Below the pieces are notes generated by a model. That model was given only the letters and a program-made list of their open reading frames with translations. It was not told the DNA's origin and ran no database searches. A DNA stretch of 64,000 bases from an uncultured Dorea sp. (GTDB taxonomy: Bacteria > Bacillota > Clostridia > Lachnospirales > Lachnospiraceae): contig CAJTQA010000009.1 of assembly GCA_910578455.1 (NCBI GenBank), forward strand, positions 1-64,000, written 5' to 3'. Position numbers and translations under genes: made by a program. The number at the start of each line of letters is the position of its first letter. Position 1 is the first letter of the stretch. Shown one piece after another: positions 16,232 to 24,606 of the stretch.

Positions 16232-17443
16232 ATGCGGGGAAAGAAATTATTGTGTCTCCTGCTTGCAGGGGTTCTTTGCTTTGGGTCGTCATTTACATCC
16301 CAGGCTTCCAGTGCAAGCGAGGCAAAAAAGGAGGCCGAGGCTGCAAAAGAAAAAGCGGACGAGGCGAAAGAAAAAAGCGAGGAGCTGGCAGAGCAGAAAC
16401 AACAGGCAGAAACAGAGAAGAAATCGCTTTCTATACAGTTAGACACACTTCTGACGGAGATGACTGAGCTTGAGGGGAAAATCAATGCGAAGGAAGAGGA
16501 GATCACTCTGAAGGAGGAAGAGCTGATTCAGGCAAGGGTAGACGAAAATGACCAGTACGAGAGCATGAAAAAAAGGATTAAGTACATGTATGAAAACGGA
16601 AATGGCCAGTTCGTTGAAATCCTGTTTGAGGCAAAAGACCTTAGCGACTTCCTTAACAAGACGGAGTACATTTCTACAATTTCCGACTATGATAGGGATA
16701 TGCTCAAGAAATTCCAGAAGATTGTAAAGACGGTGGAGGAACAGGAAGCAGTCCTGCAGAAGGAACAGGAAGAGATGGAAGTGCTGCAGGATGACCTGAT
16801 TGCGAAACAGGGAACCCTCCAGGCGCTGCTTGAAAGTAAGAACGACGAGATTATCGGTCTGAAAGAGGAGCTCAACGCCAACGCTGAAAAGGTAAAGCAG
16901 CTTGAGGCAGCGGCGAAAGCGGCAGCGGATGCTGCAAGAAAGAAGGCAGAGGCAGAGGCAGCCGCCAAGGAGGCGGCAGCGAGGGCAGCACAGGCAAAGC
17001 AGGATGCAGCCTCCGGAACGGGAGGCTCAGCGGGAGCGGCCGTGGTCAGCGGTAACGGGATGTTTACCCATCCATGCCCGGGATACAGGCGTATTTCCAG
17101 TACATTCGGATATCGGAAAGCGCCTCTTGCAGGAGCCAGCACGAACCATAAAGGCATGGATTTTGCGGCAGCTACAGGAACTCCGATCTATGCGGCGGCA
17201 GACGGAACCGTTACGTCTGCGCGTTACAGCGGAAATGCCGGAAATATGATCGTAATCAATCACGGCAACGGTTTGCAGACGTATTACATGCATTGCAGCA
17301 AGATATATGTGAGTGCGGGAACAAAGGTTTCCAAAGGACAGAATATCGGGGCGGTCGGGTCAACAGGAAATTCAACAGGGCCCCATCTGCATTTCCAGGT
17401 GATGTCCGGAGGAAGGCCGGTAAACCCAATGAATTATTTATAG
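16232..17443 (+). CDS. Coiled-coil M23 peptidoglycan hydrolase, probable FtsEX effector
   Basis: 403 residues. Signal peptide (about 1-26, MRGKKLLCLLLAGVLCFGSS then FTSQA), a long Glu/Lys/Ala-rich coiled coil to about residue 265, a short Gly/Ser linker, and a C-terminal LytM/M23 endopeptidase domain. Zinc ligands are intact: His306 and Asp310 in HKGMD, and His385/His387 in HLHF. The architecture matches PcsB/EnvC-type hydrolases that FtsX switches on during division, and the gene lies 26 bases after ftsX. The alanine-rich part (about 220-265) is compositionally biased but in frame. Confidence 0.92.
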   Translation: MRGKKLLCLLLAGVLCFGSSFTSQASSASEAKKEAEAAKEKADEAKEKSEELAEQKQQAETEKKSLSIQLDTLLTEMTELEGKINAKEEEITLKEEELIQARVDENDQYESMKKRIKYMYENGNGQFVEILFEAKDLSDFLNKTEYISTISDYDRDMLKKFQKIVKTVEEQEAVLQKEQEEMEVLQDDLIAKQGTLQALLESKNDEIIGLKEELNANAEKVKQLEAAAKAAADAARKKAEAEAAAKEAAARAAQAKQDAASGTGGSAGAAVVSGNGMFTHPCPGYRRISSTFGYRKAPLAGASTNHKGMDFAAATGTPIYAAADGTVTSARYSGNAGNMIVINHGNGLQTYYMHCSKIYVSAGTKVSKGQNIGAVGSTGNSTGPHLHFQVMSGGRPVNPMNYL

Positions 17444-17462
17444 TTGAGACAGGGTATATTAG

Positions 17463-18647
17463 ATGAAAAACAGAAAAGATTTTTTGCGGGGGGCGTTTTG
17501 CGGCGCCCTCGCTATATTATTGGTGGCAGGGCTTGTCTCCTGCGGACTTTTGGAGAGCAGGATTAAAACGCCGGGGAAAGAGGCGGTATCGTCAGGAACA
17601 GAGAAGAAACTGGATATATTAAAGAGCCTGATTGACGAGGCATATCTGGGCGATGTAGATGAAAAGCAGTTGGAGCAGGGCATCTATGAAGGGTATGTGA
17701 GCGGACTTGACGACCCGTATTCTGCATACTATGACGAGGAAGAGACAAAAGCTTTTATGGAGGCTACAGAAGGAGAATACGATGGTATCGGCGCGGTCCT
17801 CACCCAGAGCAGGGATACAGGGGTCATCACGCTGACGCATGTCTATGAGGATTCTCCGGCCATGAAAGCAGGGCTTAAAGACAATGACATCCTCTATAAG
17901 GTGGAAGAGCTGGAAGTGACAGGAGTGGACTTAAATGAAGTCGTCTCCCACATAAGGGGCGAGGGCGGAACGGATGTGAAATTGACTGTCCTGCGGGGGG
18001 AGAAAGGCGAGGAGATAACAGTGACTGCCGTGAGGGATAAGATAGAAGTCCAGACGGTGGAGGCGAAGATGCTTGAGGACGGCATCGGTTATCTTTCTGT
18101 CAGCGAGTTTGACTCCGTAACCTATAGCCAGTATATCAAAGGGCTTGACCAGCTTGCGGGGAAAGATATGAAGGGTCTGATCGTGGATCTGAGGGGAAAT
18201 CCGGGAGGCAACCTGAACACAGTGTGCGATATGCTTGATGTGATGCTGCCCAGGGGTCTGATTGTGTATATGCAGGATAAAAACGGGCGGAAAGAGGAGA
18301 TGACTTCCGACGATGAGAATCAGTTTACGCTGCCCATGGCGGTGCTTGTGAACGGCAACAGCGCCAGCGCTTCTGAGATTTACGCCGGAGCCATACAGGA
18401 TTACGGGCTTGGAAAAATCATAGGAACCCAGACTTACGGCAAAGGGGTCGTGCAGAAAATTTTCGACCTCAAGGACGGCACATGTGTCAAACTTACTATT
18501 GCAGAGTATTATACGCCGAAAGGACGGAATATTAACGGAAAAGGGATAACGCCGGATGTAGAAGTGCCGTATGAGTACGATGAAAAGCATCCGGAGGCAG
18601 ACAACCAGCTTGAGAGGGCTGTAGAAGAATTGAAGAAAGAGATGTAG
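17463..18647 (+). CDS. S41-family C-terminal processing protease
   Basis: 394 residues. N-terminal export signal with a lipobox-like LVSC (Cys27), so probably a lipoprotein; PDZ domain about 100-185; S41 protease core with Ser302 (NGNSASASE) and Lys327 (TYGKG), the Ser-Lys dyad of CtpA/CtpB. It would trim exported proteins, possibly the neighbouring hydrolase; the position behind ftsEX and the hydrolase supports a wall-remodelling role. pyrC starts 7 bases after its stop with no terminator between. Confidence 0.92.
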   Translation: MKNRKDFLRGAFCGALAILLVAGLVSCGLLESRIKTPGKEAVSSGTEKKLDILKSLIDEAYLGDVDEKQLEQGIYEGYVSGLDDPYSAYYDEEETKAFMEATEGEYDGIGAVLTQSRDTGVITLTHVYEDSPAMKAGLKDNDILYKVEELEVTGVDLNEVVSHIRGEGGTDVKLTVLRGEKGEEITVTAVRDKIEVQTVEAKMLEDGIGYLSVSEFDSVTYSQYIKGLDQLAGKDMKGLIVDLRGNPGGNLNTVCDMLDVMLPRGLIVYMQDKNGRKEEMTSDDENQFTLPMAVLVNGNSASASEIYAGAIQDYGLGKIIGTQTYGKGVVQKIFDLKDGTCVKLTIAEYYTPKGRNINGKGITPDVEVPYEYDEKHPEADNQLERAVEELKKEM

Positions 18648-18654
18648 GCTGCTT

Positions 18655-19932
18655 ATGAGTATTTTGATAAAAAACGGACATGTGGCAGATCCCCTGACAG
18701 GGAGGAACGGAATTTATGATGTGCTGGTGGCGGACGGGCGCATTGAGAAAGTGGAGAAAGAGATAAGGGCGGATGCAGAGAAAGTGATTGATGCCGGCGG
18801 ATGTTATGTAATGCCGGGTTTTATCGACCTTCACGTGCATCTGCGCGATCCGGGGCTTGAGTATAAGGAAACGCTTGAGACCGGGGGGAAAGCTGCCGCG
18901 AAGGGCGGCATCACTACAATCTGTGCCATGCCGAACACGAAACCGGTCATAGACACCGGCGGGAAGGTGGCAGAAGTCCACAGAAGGGCGATCCTTGAGT
19001 CTCCGGTAAATGTCATACAGATCGGCGCGGTCACGAAAGGCCAGGACGGCCAGGATCTGTCAGATATCAGGGGGATGGCGCAGGCAGGATGCCGCGCCAT
19101 CAGCGAGGACGGTAAGTCCGTCATGGACGCAGCGCTTTACCGGAATGGCATGAAACTGGCAAAAGAATGCGGACTCTCTGTGTTTGCCCACTGCGAGGAC
19201 ATTAATCTGAGAGGAGACGGCGTGATGAACGCCGACGGAAACGCAGAGAGACTCGGCCTCTCAGGGATCAGCAATTCGGTGGAGGATGTGATCGCCGCAA
19301 GGGATATCCTCCTGGCAAAGGAGACGGGGGCGCGCCTCCACCTGTGCCACTGCTCTACGGCAGACAGCGTAAAGATGGTGGAGGAGGCAAAAAAAGAGGG
19401 ACTTTCCGTAACCGGGGAGGTATGCCCCCACCATTTTATATTGACATCAGACGATATAAAAGAGGACGACGGGAACTATAAGATGAATCCGCCTCTCAGG
19501 AGCCGGGAGGATGTGGATGCGCTGAGGGAAGGGCTTAAGAAAGGGATTATGGATGTCATCTCGACAGATCATGCCCCCCATGCCGCAGATGAGAAGGAGA
19601 AGTCCATAGCCCAGGCTGCTTTTGGTATCGTTGGTCTGGAGACGAGCGCAGCCCTCACTTATTCGTATCTTGTAAAGACCGGGGTTCTGGACATTATGGG
19701 GATGGCAGAGAAGATGAGCTTAAACCCGGCAAGGATTTTAGGGCTTACAGAGAAAGGCTCCGTGGCGGAGGGAAAGACTGCGGATATCGTGATCTTCGAC
19801 CCGGAAAAGACTTACAGGATTGACCGCCGGACATTTGTATCTAAGGGAAAGAACACTCCTTTTGACGGGTATGAGGTCAGCGGGGAAGTAAAATGTACGA
19901 TTGCCGGAGGCAAGGTCGTATACGAAAGATAA
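18655..19932 (+). CDS. pyrC: Dihydroorotase
   Basis: Cyclises carbamoyl-aspartate to dihydroorotate in pyrimidine synthesis. 425 residues, the length of class I multifunctional-type PyrC in Firmicutes. Metal-binding HVH at residues 60-62 (DLHVHLRDPG), later His ligands in FAHCED and LHLCHCST, and the metal Asp in STDHAPHA. It starts 7 bases after the protease stop and is the first gene of pyrC-pyrF-pyrK-pyrD. No PyrR attenuator was recognised. Confidence 0.95.
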   Translation: MSILIKNGHVADPLTGRNGIYDVLVADGRIEKVEKEIRADAEKVIDAGGCYVMPGFIDLHVHLRDPGLEYKETLETGGKAAAKGGITTICAMPNTKPVIDTGGKVAEVHRRAILESPVNVIQIGAVTKGQDGQDLSDIRGMAQAGCRAISEDGKSVMDAALYRNGMKLAKECGLSVFAHCEDINLRGDGVMNADGNAERLGLSGISNSVEDVIAARDILLAKETGARLHLCHCSTADSVKMVEEAKKEGLSVTGEVCPHHFILTSDDIKEDDGNYKMNPPLRSREDVDALREGLKKGIMDVISTDHAPHAADEKEKSIAQAAFGIVGLETSAALTYSYLVKTGVLDIMGMAEKMSLNPARILGLTEKGSVAEGKTADIVIFDPEKTYRIDRRTFVSKGKNTPFDGYEVSGEVKCTIAGGKVVYER

Positions 19933-19955
19933 CAGGGAATCAGGAGGAAGAGGAA

Positions 19956-20882
19956 ATGATCAACAAATTAATCTCGAATATTAAGAAGACAGACGCTCCT
20001 ATCGTCGTGGGGCTGGATCCGATGTTAAGCTATATTCCAGAGTTTATGCAGAAAAAGGCTTTTGCGGAATACGGGGAGACGCTTGAGGGGGCTGCGGAGG
20101 CAATCTGGCAGTTCAATAAGGAGATTGTGGATAAGACCTGCGACCTGATTCCGGCGGTAAAGCCACAGATTGCCATGTATGAGCAGTTCGGGCTTCCGGG
20201 GCTTATGGCATTTAAGAAGACAGTTGATTACTGCAAGAGTAAGGATCTTGTCGTAATCGGGGATATTAAGAGAGGCGATATCGGCTCTACATCGGCTGCC
20301 TATGCTACAGGGCATATCGGAAGAGTGAAAGTTGGCGGCAAAGAGTACACGCCTTTTGACGAGGATTTCGTGACAGTGAATCCCTACCTTGGCTCAGACG
20401 GGGTGAATCCTTTTGTGAAAGTGTGCCAGGAGGAAAAGAAGGGGCTGTTCATCCTTGTGAAGACATCCAACCCGTCAAGCGGCGAGTTCCAGGATCAGCT
20501 TGTTGGCGGGCGCCCGCTCTATGAGCTTGTGGGAGAGAAGGTTGCCCAGTGGGGAGAGGACTGTATGGGAGATGGTTACAGCTATATCGGCGCTGTCGTG
20601 GGCGCTACCTATCCGGAGATGGGGAAGGCCCTGAGGAAGGTCATGCCGAAATCCTACATACTTGTGCCTGGATACGGGGCACAGGGAGGAAAAGGGGCAG
20701 ACCTGGTACATTTCTTTAATGAGGACGGGCTGGGAGCTGTGGTGAATTCTTCCAGGGGAATTATCGCGGCATACAAACAGGAAAAATATGAAAGATTCGG
20801 TGCAGAAAACTTTGGAGAGGCATCTAGGGAGGCCGTAAAGGATATGGCGGCGGATATCAGGGAGGCGCTTGCAGGCCGGTAG
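19956..20882 (+). CDS. pyrF: Orotidine 5'-phosphate decarboxylase (type 2)
   Basis: Final UMP-forming step. 308 residues, the longer mycobacterial-type PyrF; motif DIKRGDIGSTSAAYA holds the catalytic Asp-Lys-Asp set. Also IVVGLDPML at the start and VPGYGAQGG near the phosphate-binding end. ATG 19956 after GGAGGAAGAGG is chosen; the longer frame from 19893 runs into pyrC. Confidence 0.95.
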   Translation: MINKLISNIKKTDAPIVVGLDPMLSYIPEFMQKKAFAEYGETLEGAAEAIWQFNKEIVDKTCDLIPAVKPQIAMYEQFGLPGLMAFKKTVDYCKSKDLVVIGDIKRGDIGSTSAAYATGHIGRVKVGGKEYTPFDEDFVTVNPYLGSDGVNPFVKVCQEEKKGLFILVKTSNPSSGEFQDQLVGGRPLYELVGEKVAQWGEDCMGDGYSYIGAVVGATYPEMGKALRKVMPKSYILVPGYGAQGGKGADLVHFFNEDGLGAVVNSSRGIIAAYKQEKYERFGAENFGEASREAVKDMAADIREALAGR

Positions 20883-20943
20883 CATGGCAGGACGCGGTAC
20901 CAGTGAGGTTTATTTATACAGGAGAAAAGGTCGGGAGAAAGAG

Positions 20944-21729
20944 ATGGCGGAGAGAGAAAAAGAGAGAGTGAAAGTGCTTTCCCAGGAGTGCATCGCAGAC
21001 GGGATTTTCAGCATGTGGATTGAGACAAAAGCAGCCCTTTCGGCAAAGCCGGGTCAGTTTATATCCATGTACACACAGGATAAGAGCAAGCTGCTCCCAA
21101 GGCCCATCAGCATCTGCGAGGCAGATGCCGGGAGGGGGAGGCTGCGGGTTGTGTACCGTGTGACAGGCGAAAAGACCGGAACAGAGCAGTTTTCACGGCT
21201 GGCAGAAGGAGACGGCCTTGAGATCATCGGGCCGTTAGGGAACGGTTTCCCTCTGGAGAGAGGAGTCGGGAAACGGGTAATCTTAACAGGGGGAGGCATC
21301 GGAGTTCCGCCTGTCCTGGAGCTTGCAAAGCGGATGGACTGCCGGGAGAAACTGATTGTGGCAGGCTATCGGAACAGCCAGACATTTTTGAAAGATGAAT
21401 TTGAGGCGAACGGGAAACTCTATATCTCTACAGAGGACGGAAGCGCGGGCGTGAAAGGCAATGTGCTGGACGCGATTCGGGAAAACGGCATAGAGGCGGA
21501 TGTGATCTTTGCATGCGGCCCTTCGCCGATGCTGCGCGCGCTTAAGGCATATGCCGCTGAAAAGGATATTGAGTGCTACCTTTCCCTTGAGGAGCGGATG
21601 GCATGCGGAATCGGGGCATGCCTAGCATGCGTGTGCGGGTCAAAGGAGAAAGATTCCCATACAAATGTGATGAATAAGCGCATCTGTAAGGACGGACCGG
21701 TATTTTTATCGACGGAGGTGGAAATCTGA
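20944..21729 (+). CDS. pyrK: Dihydroorotate dehydrogenase electron-transfer subunit
   Basis: Iron-sulphur flavoprotein linking PyrD (type 1B) to NAD. 261 residues: FAD-binding RPISICEA, NAD-binding GGGIGVPPV, and a C-terminal 2Fe-2S cluster (CGIGACLACVCG followed by ICKDGPVF). ATG 20944 follows GGGAG by 6 bases. Its stop overlaps the pyrD start by one base (TGATG), giving coupled production of the two subunits. Confidence 0.94.
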   Translation: MAEREKERVKVLSQECIADGIFSMWIETKAALSAKPGQFISMYTQDKSKLLPRPISICEADAGRGRLRVVYRVTGEKTGTEQFSRLAEGDGLEIIGPLGNGFPLERGVGKRVILTGGGIGVPPVLELAKRMDCREKLIVAGYRNSQTFLKDEFEANGKLYISTEDGSAGVKGNVLDAIRENGIEADVIFACGPSPMLRALKAYAAEKDIECYLSLEERMACGIGACLACVCGSKEKDSHTNVMNKRICKDGPVFLSTEVEI

Positions 21730-22661
21730 TGGGCATTGAGGAAAAAGCAGGAACAGAGGCAGACCTCCGGGTAAGGATTGCCGGAGTGGAATGGAAAAAT
21801 CCGGTGACGGTGGCTTCAGGAACCTTTGGTTCGGGAGCTGAATTTTCAGAATTTGTGGACTTGAGCCGCCTTGGTGCGGTTACGACAAAGGGCGTGGCAA
21901 ATGTTCCGTGGGCGGGTAATCCAACGCCCAGGGTGGCGGAGACTTACGGGGGCATGATGAATGCGGTAGGGCTTCAGAATCCGGGGATTGAGATGCTCTG
22001 TGAGAGAGACATCCCGTTTCTTAAGAAGTACGACACAAAAATCATTGTGAATGTGTGCGGGAAGTCCGAGGAGGATTACTGCCGGGTGGTGGAAAGGCTG
22101 GCAGGCGAGCCGGCGGATATGCTGGAGATCAATATCTCATGCCCGAATGTGAAGGAGGGCGGCATCGCCTTTGGGCAGGACCCGAGGGCGGCAGAGCGGA
22201 TTACAAAGGCAGTAAAACGGCATGCCAGGCAGCCGGTAATTATGAAACTTAGCCCCAATGTCACCAGCATCGCCGATATGGCGAAGGCGGTGGAATCAGG
22301 CGGAGCGGACGCTGTGTCGCTGATCAACACGCTTACGGGTATGAAGATAGACATCAACCGGCGGAAATTCGTGCTTGCCAATAAGACAGGCGGAGTGTCC
22401 GGCCCGGCGATCCATCCCATTGCGGTGCGTATGGTGTACGAGGCGGCTGGAGCCGTGAAGATTCCGGTCATCGGCATGGGCGGCATCCAGAGCGCGGAGG
22501 ATGCAATCGAGATGATCCTGGCAGGAGCGGACGCTGTGTCAGTGGGAACCGCAAACTTTTATAATCCCGCAGTGACGATGGAGGTTGTGGAAGGGATTGA
22601 ACGGTATATGAAAGAAAATGGATTTAAGACTGTGCCGGAGATGACAGGGCTTGTCCGATAG
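21729..22661 (+). CDS. pyrD: Dihydroorotate dehydrogenase 1B catalytic subunit
   Basis: FMN enzyme oxidising dihydroorotate to orotate with NAD through PyrK. 310 residues; the N-terminal region has VASGTFGSG, the catalytic cysteine lies in NISCPNVKEGG as in class 1 enzymes, and the C-terminal phosphate-binding motif is GMGGIQSAEDA. Last gene of the pyrimidine cluster; a very strong hairpin follows 28 bases later. pyrB, pyrA and pyrE are not in the window. Confidence 0.96.
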   Translation: MGIEEKAGTEADLRVRIAGVEWKNPVTVASGTFGSGAEFSEFVDLSRLGAVTTKGVANVPWAGNPTPRVAETYGGMMNAVGLQNPGIEMLCERDIPFLKKYDTKIIVNVCGKSEEDYCRVVERLAGEPADMLEINISCPNVKEGGIAFGQDPRAAERITKAVKRHARQPVIMKLSPNVTSIADMAKAVESGGADAVSLINTLTGMKIDINRRKFVLANKTGGVSGPAIHPIAVRMVYEAAGAVKIPVIGMGGIQSAEDAIEMILAGADAVSVGTANFYNPAVTMEVVEGIERYMKENGFKTVPEMTGLVR

Positions 22662-22689
22662 GCGGCATGGACGCTATACGAATACAGAG

Positions 22690-22726
22690 ACAGGGGGGGG
22701 GCAGATAAAATCTGCCCCCCCCCTGT
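22690..22726. terminator. Perfect 16-bp G9/C9 hairpin between convergent pyrD and paaK
   Basis: Left arm 22690-22705 (ACA, nine G, then CAGA), loop TAAAA (22706-22710), right arm 22711-22726, fully complementary. The U-tract is weak (TGTTTATG), but the stem is extremely stable and sits between converging genes, so it probably ends transcription from both sides. Confidence 0.75.
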
Positions 22727-22755
22727 TTATGAAATGCTTTATTCTATGAACTTCT

Positions 22756-23991
22756 TTATTCATATCTCTCGTCAAAGACTCTTTTTGACTTCTTTTCGCT
22801 TCTCGGCAAAAGCCCAAGCTCTACGACTTTGACAAGCGGCGTGAACCCGATGCGGCTCTTGACCCTCTCGGCGATCCTGCGGGCCAGGTCTAAGAAATCA
22901 ACCGTTCCGTTTGTCTCCACATAGATACGCATAGTATCACGCCCGTCCAGGTGGGAGATGCGGAGCTGATACTCGCTTGATACCTCTGAGAACTCATGGA
23001 GGATCTCTTCGATCTGGCTTGGGAATACATTGACTCCTTTGATTTTGATCATATCGTCCGTCCTGCCCATAATCGTGTCAAGGCGCGGGAACTTGCTGCC
23101 GCAGGGGCAGTCTCCGGGTACAATGCGGGACAGGTCGTGGGTGCGGTAGCGGATTAGGGGCGCCCCTTCTTTCACAAGGGTGGTGATAACGATTTCACCT
23201 AGTTCGCCGTCAGGAACGGGCTTTAACGTTACAGGGTCAATGATCTCTATGTAGATATAATCATCCCAGTAGTGCATCCCGGTGTCGTATTTGCAGTTGA
23301 TGCCGATGCCGGGGCCGTAGATTTCCGTCAGCCCATAGATGTCATAAAGCTCAATTCCAAGTTCAGAGGAGATGCGGTTTCGCATCTTTTCTCCCCACCG
23401 CTCAGAACCGATGACGCCTTTTTTCAGGCATATCTTATCTTTGATGCCGCGCTTTTCGATTTCTTCTGCAAGGAGCAGGGCATAGGAGGAGGTGGCGCAG
23501 ATTACGGTACTTTTCATGTCCGTCATCATCTGCAGCTGCTTGTCTGTGTTTCCCGGCCCCATGGGGATAACCATGGCTCCCAGCTTTTCCGCTCCGTTCT
23601 GGAACCCGATGCCGGCGGTCCAGAGGCCGTACCCGGGAGTGATCTGGATGCGGTCTGTATTGGTGATTCCGGCTGTCTCGTAGCACCGGGCGAACATGAC
23701 AGCCCAGTCGTCAACGTCTTTTGCGGTGTAGGGGATGATGACCGGAAGCCCGGTGGTTCCGGAGGAAGAGTGAATCCTCACAATCTCCTCTTCGGGAGCG
23801 GTCATCAGCCCGAGGGGGTAAGCCTCCCGGAGGTCATTTTTTTCGGAAAACGGGAGCTTTTCAAAATCCTCCGGCGTTGAGATACCGGAGATGCCCGCAT
23901 CTGAGAGCTTTTTCCCGTAAAAGCTGCCCGCATTTATAAGAGCCTGTATCTGGCTGTTTACCTGGCTGATCTGTAAATCTGTAATCTGCAT
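22756..23991 (-). CDS. paaK: Phenylacetate-CoA ligase (PaaK-like, AMP-forming)
   Basis: 411-residue adenylate-forming ligase. N-terminal PaaK signature (FEKLPFSEKNDLREAYPLG), P-loop-like HSSSGTTGLPVIIPY, YGLTEIYGPG and the C-terminal GRTDDMIKIKGVNVFPSQIE. It would interconvert aryl-acetates and their CoA esters. Its position after iorA-iorB suggests it handles phenylacetyl- or indoleacetyl-CoA made by that oxidoreductase. Third gene of the minus-strand cluster, 33 bases after iorB. Confidence 0.93.
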   Translation of the reverse strand: MQITDLQISQVNSQIQALINAGSFYGKKLSDAGISGISTPEDFEKLPFSEKNDLREAYPLGLMTAPEEEIVRIHSSSGTTGLPVIIPYTAKDVDDWAVMFARCYETAGITNTDRIQITPGYGLWTAGIGFQNGAEKLGAMVIPMGPGNTDKQLQMMTDMKSTVICATSSYALLLAEEIEKRGIKDKICLKKGVIGSERWGEKMRNRISSELGIELYDIYGLTEIYGPGIGINCKYDTGMHYWDDYIYIEIIDPVTLKPVPDGELGEIVITTLVKEGAPLIRYRTHDLSRIVPGDCPCGSKFPRLDTIMGRTDDMIKIKGVNVFPSQIEEILHEFSEVSSEYQLRISHLDGRDTMRIYVETNGTVDFLDLARRIAERVKSRIGFTPLVKVVELGLLPRSEKKSKRVFDERYE

Positions 23992-24024
23992 AAATATAAA
24001 TATCCTTTCCTGGTGAAATGTTAG

Positions 24025-24606
24025 TTATGGATGAAGGCGCATGTATTCAAGAGCTGCGAAATTCATCTTATGGAAACGTTCCGGCAGCCTTTCTGCTATC
24101 GCGTCTTTTATATCCTCCTCCGTAAATCCCAGCCTGCCGCTTGAGACGGCGGCTCCCAGAAGAAGGATGTTGAGTGCCTTTGGGGAACCCAGTTCCCCGC
24201 ATGCTTTTTCGGAATCAACTACAAGGAGATTTTCCACATGTCTTTTCAGGTATGAGACCATGTCTTCACCGTTGTAGGAGGAGCCGGACAGGGAGGCTGT
24301 GACCGGGAGTATCGCCCGGCTGCTGGTGACAACCTGGCCGCCTTCTTTGAGGAAAGGCAGCATACGCACGGCCTCTCCAGGTTCAAACCCGACAATGAGG
24401 TCTGCGCTGCCTCTGGCAATCATCGGGGAACAGACATCCTCTCCGATGCGTACATGGCTGAATACGCTGCCGCCTCTCTGCGCCATGCCGATAGTTTCTG
24501 CGCTCATGACAGAAAGTCCTTTTTTCATGGCGGCTGCGGCGATTAGTTTTGAGGCGAGGACGGTCCCCTGGCCGCCCACGCCGCACAGTACGATATTTTT
24601 ATTCAT
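24025..24606 (-). CDS. iorB: Indolepyruvate ferredoxin oxidoreductase, beta subunit
   Basis: 193 residues with the 2-oxoacid oxidoreductase gamma-type motif VLCGVGGQGTVLASKLIA and MAQRGGSVFSHVRIG. Works with IorA in oxidative decarboxylation of aryl pyruvates from Phe, Tyr and Trp. ATG 24606 overlaps the iorA stop by 8 bases; GGAGGTGA lies just upstream, inside iorA. The frame continues to 24615, but that start overlaps the RBS. Confidence 0.94.
   Translation of the reverse strand: MNKNIVLCGVGGQGTVLASKLIAAAAMKKGLSVMSAETIGMAQRGGSVFSHVRIGEDVCSPMIARGSADLIVGFEPGEAVRMLPFLKEGGQVVTSSRAILPVTASLSGSSYNGEDMVSYLKRHVENLLVVDSEKACGELGSPKALNILLLGAAVSSGRLGFTEEDIKDAIAERLPERFHKMNFAALEYMRLHP

Noticed and set aside
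16850..17030. Ala/Lys/Glu-rich repetitive stretch in the M23 hydrolase as a possible tandem repeat
   Set aside because: Compositional coiled-coil and linker sequence in frame, not a perfect nucleotide repeat.
23272..23880. 202-codon plus-strand frame opposite the phenylacetate-CoA ligase gene
   Set aside because: Complement of a well-conserved enzyme, no RBS or recognisable domain.
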